From: Acinetobacter cumulans
GTDB lineage: Bacteria; Pseudomonadota; Gammaproteobacteria; Pseudomonadales; Moraxellaceae
Assembly: GCF_003024525.3 (NCBI RefSeq)
Contig: NZ_CP035934.2
Span: 1,922,001-1,986,000 of the forward strand
DNA length: 64,000 bases
Direction: 5' to 3'
The position numbers and the translations under genes were made by a program. Below the pieces are notes generated by a model, which saw only the letters and a list, made by a program, of their open reading frames with translations, did no database searches and was not told where the DNA came from. This document shows positions 62,146 through 64,000 of the stretch, piece after piece; position 1 is the first letter of the stretch; each line of letters opens with the position of its first letter.

Positions 62146-64000
62146 TTAGTTCACTTGTTTAATATCAAAACCAAGTTCCATCAAAATGTCACGTTTCGCA
62201 ACAGGTGCAACCACGGCCTTTGTTGGTTTTTGCGATTGAATATATGTTGTAGCGACACGCTTCAAATCATCTAAGTTTACTGCAAGTAAGCGCGTACGAA
62301 GCAACTTACGATATGCAGGCGTGCGCTTATGAAGCAATGAATAACACGCTGTAATCGCTTCACCTGCTGGCGAACCTGGTTTATCCATACTCGCAATTAA
62401 ACCTAAAATTGCTTCTTCCAGCTGATGTTCTTGTTGCGGTGCATTTAACAACCACTCAATGCTGGCATCAAAGTCTTGGAATGTTTCTGCTAAGCGCGGG
62501 TCACGGTAGCTATAGAAACGGAATGAACAAGCATTGCAGTCATAGCTTGCACCACCACCATAAGCACCGCCTTTTTCACGAATCGCACTATGTAAGAAAC
62601 CATTACGTAAATAAGCAGCTAACACCATTAACGGTGCCGCATCTGGGTGTGATACTTCTACAGCAGGATAAGCAGCTGAACAGAATTGAACATTGGCTTG
62701 AATTAACCAAGCTTCATCGTTTTCTGTAACAGTTGCTTTAACTTGAGTCAGTTCACGATCATTTGGTTCAATAGATAACTTATCCCAAATGGTTTGAACT
62801 TCTTCAACCAAGCGTTCAGATTGATGCTCTTCACAAACCAACAAGAACTGTTTAGGTGCTTTTAAGATACGATGATGAATCAACTGCAATTCTGCAATGA
62901 GTGCATCATACGCAGTTTCATCTTGTTCGATTTTCGCTGTAAGCTCTGTTAACCAATTGAGTGCGCCTAAACCCGTATTATTATAATCACGTAGTGCTAA
63001 AGCACTGTGGTTACGGCCCGCAACTTGCATCGCATAGCTATGACCAGCGCCCGAAACACGCGACTGCCAACGAGTTTTACGTTGTTGTAATAACTCAATA
63101 ATACGGTCTTTTTCATCAAAACGTAGTTGTTCAAAGGCTACTTTCAATAAACGAATCGCGTCTAAATTATTAACCAAAGACTTTGTGGTCAACGTTAACC
63201 ATGCTGTAATTTGGTTTTTATCGTCTAGTTTTGAGCGTAAAGATGCACCCATGCCAAGACCGCCGCTGACAGCTGTTTGTAGCTGTTGCAACTCAAGATA
63301 GTCATATTCACCCGCACCAACTTCACCTACCAAAATTGACAGTAAGTTGAAATATGGTGACTGCACGATGTCTTGTGGAATTTGCACTAACACTTGTTGG
63401 TAATAAATACCGTTGGTTCCAGCATGGTACAAATTCAACGGCGTATCTAAACCATTGCTGATAATTTCACGCAGTTGACCTTGCACAATTTGCAATTCTG
63501 CTGGCACATCTTCTAAACCTACTTTAGGTAAAAGATTCAGATCATCAGGTGTATCTTGGCGTACTTTAAGTGCTTCAGTTTGCGCTACAATTTCCGCTTT
63601 TTGTTCATCTGTTAATTGCGCACCAATCGCTGCCAAGCGTGCTTTTTCTGCTTCAGCTTCTTTAGCTGATTTTTCTGCATCAGGCACCAAAGTCATTTGC
63701 ACACGGTGTTGATTATCAATCAGATGCGTTTTGATCAAGTTTGAAAGCCACATTGGGTCTTTCAACTCTTCTTTCACTTGTTCAATGGCCGTGTCTACAT
63801 CCCATACATGTACGGGGTCAGAGTGATGAATAGCACTCCCTAAACCATTCAAAATTAAGCTTAAGCCGTATGGTGTACCATCACCATTAATTTCACGTTG
63901 GTGCAATTCGATTTGATGCAAAATTGCTTCAACCATTTGCGCATCTACAGGTGCAGAAGCAACTTGCTCAAGGACCTTAAATACACCAGCTTTAAATTCT
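62146..64000 (-). CDS. M16 zinc metalloprotease, presequence-protease-like (partial)
   Basis: The frame is open to the window edge; 618 codons of the C-terminal part are present. The N-terminal catalytic HxxEH domain is outside the window. The visible half includes the M16C linker region, with an AEAEKARLAAIGAQLTDEQ coiled segment, and the C-terminal domain with AIREKGGAYGGGASYD, whose Arg and Tyr are conserved substrate-binding residues. Full-length family members have about 970 residues. It digests peptides in related systems. It lies 25 bp upstream of pldA on the same strand. Confidence 0.88.
   Translation of the reverse strand, partial: EFKAGVFKVLEQVASAPVDAQMVEAILHQIELHQREINGDGTPYGLSLILNGLGSAIHHSDPVHVWDVDTAIEQVKEELKDPMWLSNLIKTHLIDNQHRVQMTLVPDAEKSAKEAEAEKARLAAIGAQLTDEQKAEIVAQTEALKVRQDTPDDLNLLPKVGLEDVPAELQIVQGQLREIISNGLDTPLNLYHAGTNGIYYQQVLVQIPQDIVQSPYFNLLSILVGEVGAGEYDYLELQQLQTAVSGGLGMGASLRSKLDDKNQITAWLTLTTKSLVNNLDAIRLLKVAFEQLRFDEKDRIIELLQQRKTRWQSRVSGAGHSYAMQVAGRNHSALALRDYNNTGLGALNWLTELTAKIEQDETAYDALIAELQLIHHRILKAPKQFLLVCEEHQSERLVEEVQTIWDKLSIEPNDRELTQVKATVTENDEAWLIQANVQFCSAAYPAVEVSHPDAAPLMVLAAYLRNGFLHSAIREKGGAYGGGASYDCNACSFRFYSYRDPRLAETFQDFDASIEWLLNAPQQEHQLEEAILGLIASMDKPGSPAGEAITACYSLLHKRTPAYRKLLRTRLLAVNLDDLKRVATTYIQSQKPTKAVVAPVAKRDILMELGFDIKQVN

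Overview
The window looks like chromosome from an Acinetobacter species (Moraxellaceae). Evidence: AT-rich DNA; a mannitol-1-phosphate dehydrogenase with a fused N-terminal phosphatase, a form described from Acinetobacter; a divergent alkM/alkR alkane hydroxylase pair; and an eight-gene operon with the same order as the published acinetoferrin siderophore operon of A. haemolyticus (acbABCD-actBCAD). I make no species call. I see no tRNA, rRNA, CRISPR array, prophage or origin.

Layout. 1-2200 (minus): end of a cobalamin lower-ligand salvage operon (2H phosphoesterase-cobU-cobT, chained by ATGA overlaps). 2384-4471: mtlD. 4944-16026 (minus): siderophore operon acbA-acbB-acbC-acbD-actB-actC-actA-actD, almost all joined by 4-17 bp overlaps, with a strong Fur box at 16131-16149 upstream of acbA. 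16477-19412: ybaK, alkM and divergent alkR. 19407-25334: a possible uracil-DNA-glycosylase-like protein, lpxB, membrane proteins, aroG, a degenerate phosphatase-like gene and ispF. 25434-34841: secreted LprI-like proteins, a D-amino-acid dehydrogenase under a tandem glycine riboswitch, a second UDG-superfamily protein, a lipoprotein, aroC-prmB and an AarF/UbiB-type kinase. 35067-40444: two acyl-CoA dehydrogenases, a lytic transglycosylase, an unlisted 37-residue membrane protein and a CinA-like protein. 40526-44473: prpBC, a TetR regulator broken by a stop at codon 2, and argF. 45324-50360: ynfA, clpSA, a coiled-coil membrane protein and argC. 50514-52801: a two-gene operon of a processive GT2 glycosyltransferase and an outer-membrane barrel. 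53083-53997: an IS5-type insertion sequence with terminal repeats and a doubly frameshifted transposase. 54157-64000: a YgjP-like metalloprotein, rpiA, ilvA, two tandem paralogues of unknown family, ktrAB, pldA and most of an M16 metalloprotease.

How the genes work together. The siderophore block is a complete make-export-import unit: hydroxylation and acylation of a diamine arm, condensation with citrate by two NIS synthetases, MFS export, TonB-dependent uptake and MFS import. Salt and ion handling appears twice (mtlD for mannitol, ktrAB for potassium). Much of the rest is core metabolism: aromatic amino acids (aroG, aroC), arginine (argF, argC), isoleucine (ilvA), isoprenoids (ispF), lipid A (lpxB), pentose phosphates (rpiA) and propionate (prpBC).

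Best candidates for undescribed biology are the GT2/barrel pair, the small actB product, the UDG-like proteins, the tandem 57-58 kb paralogues and the 37-residue membrane protein. The TetR nonsense codon is the clearest unusual event.
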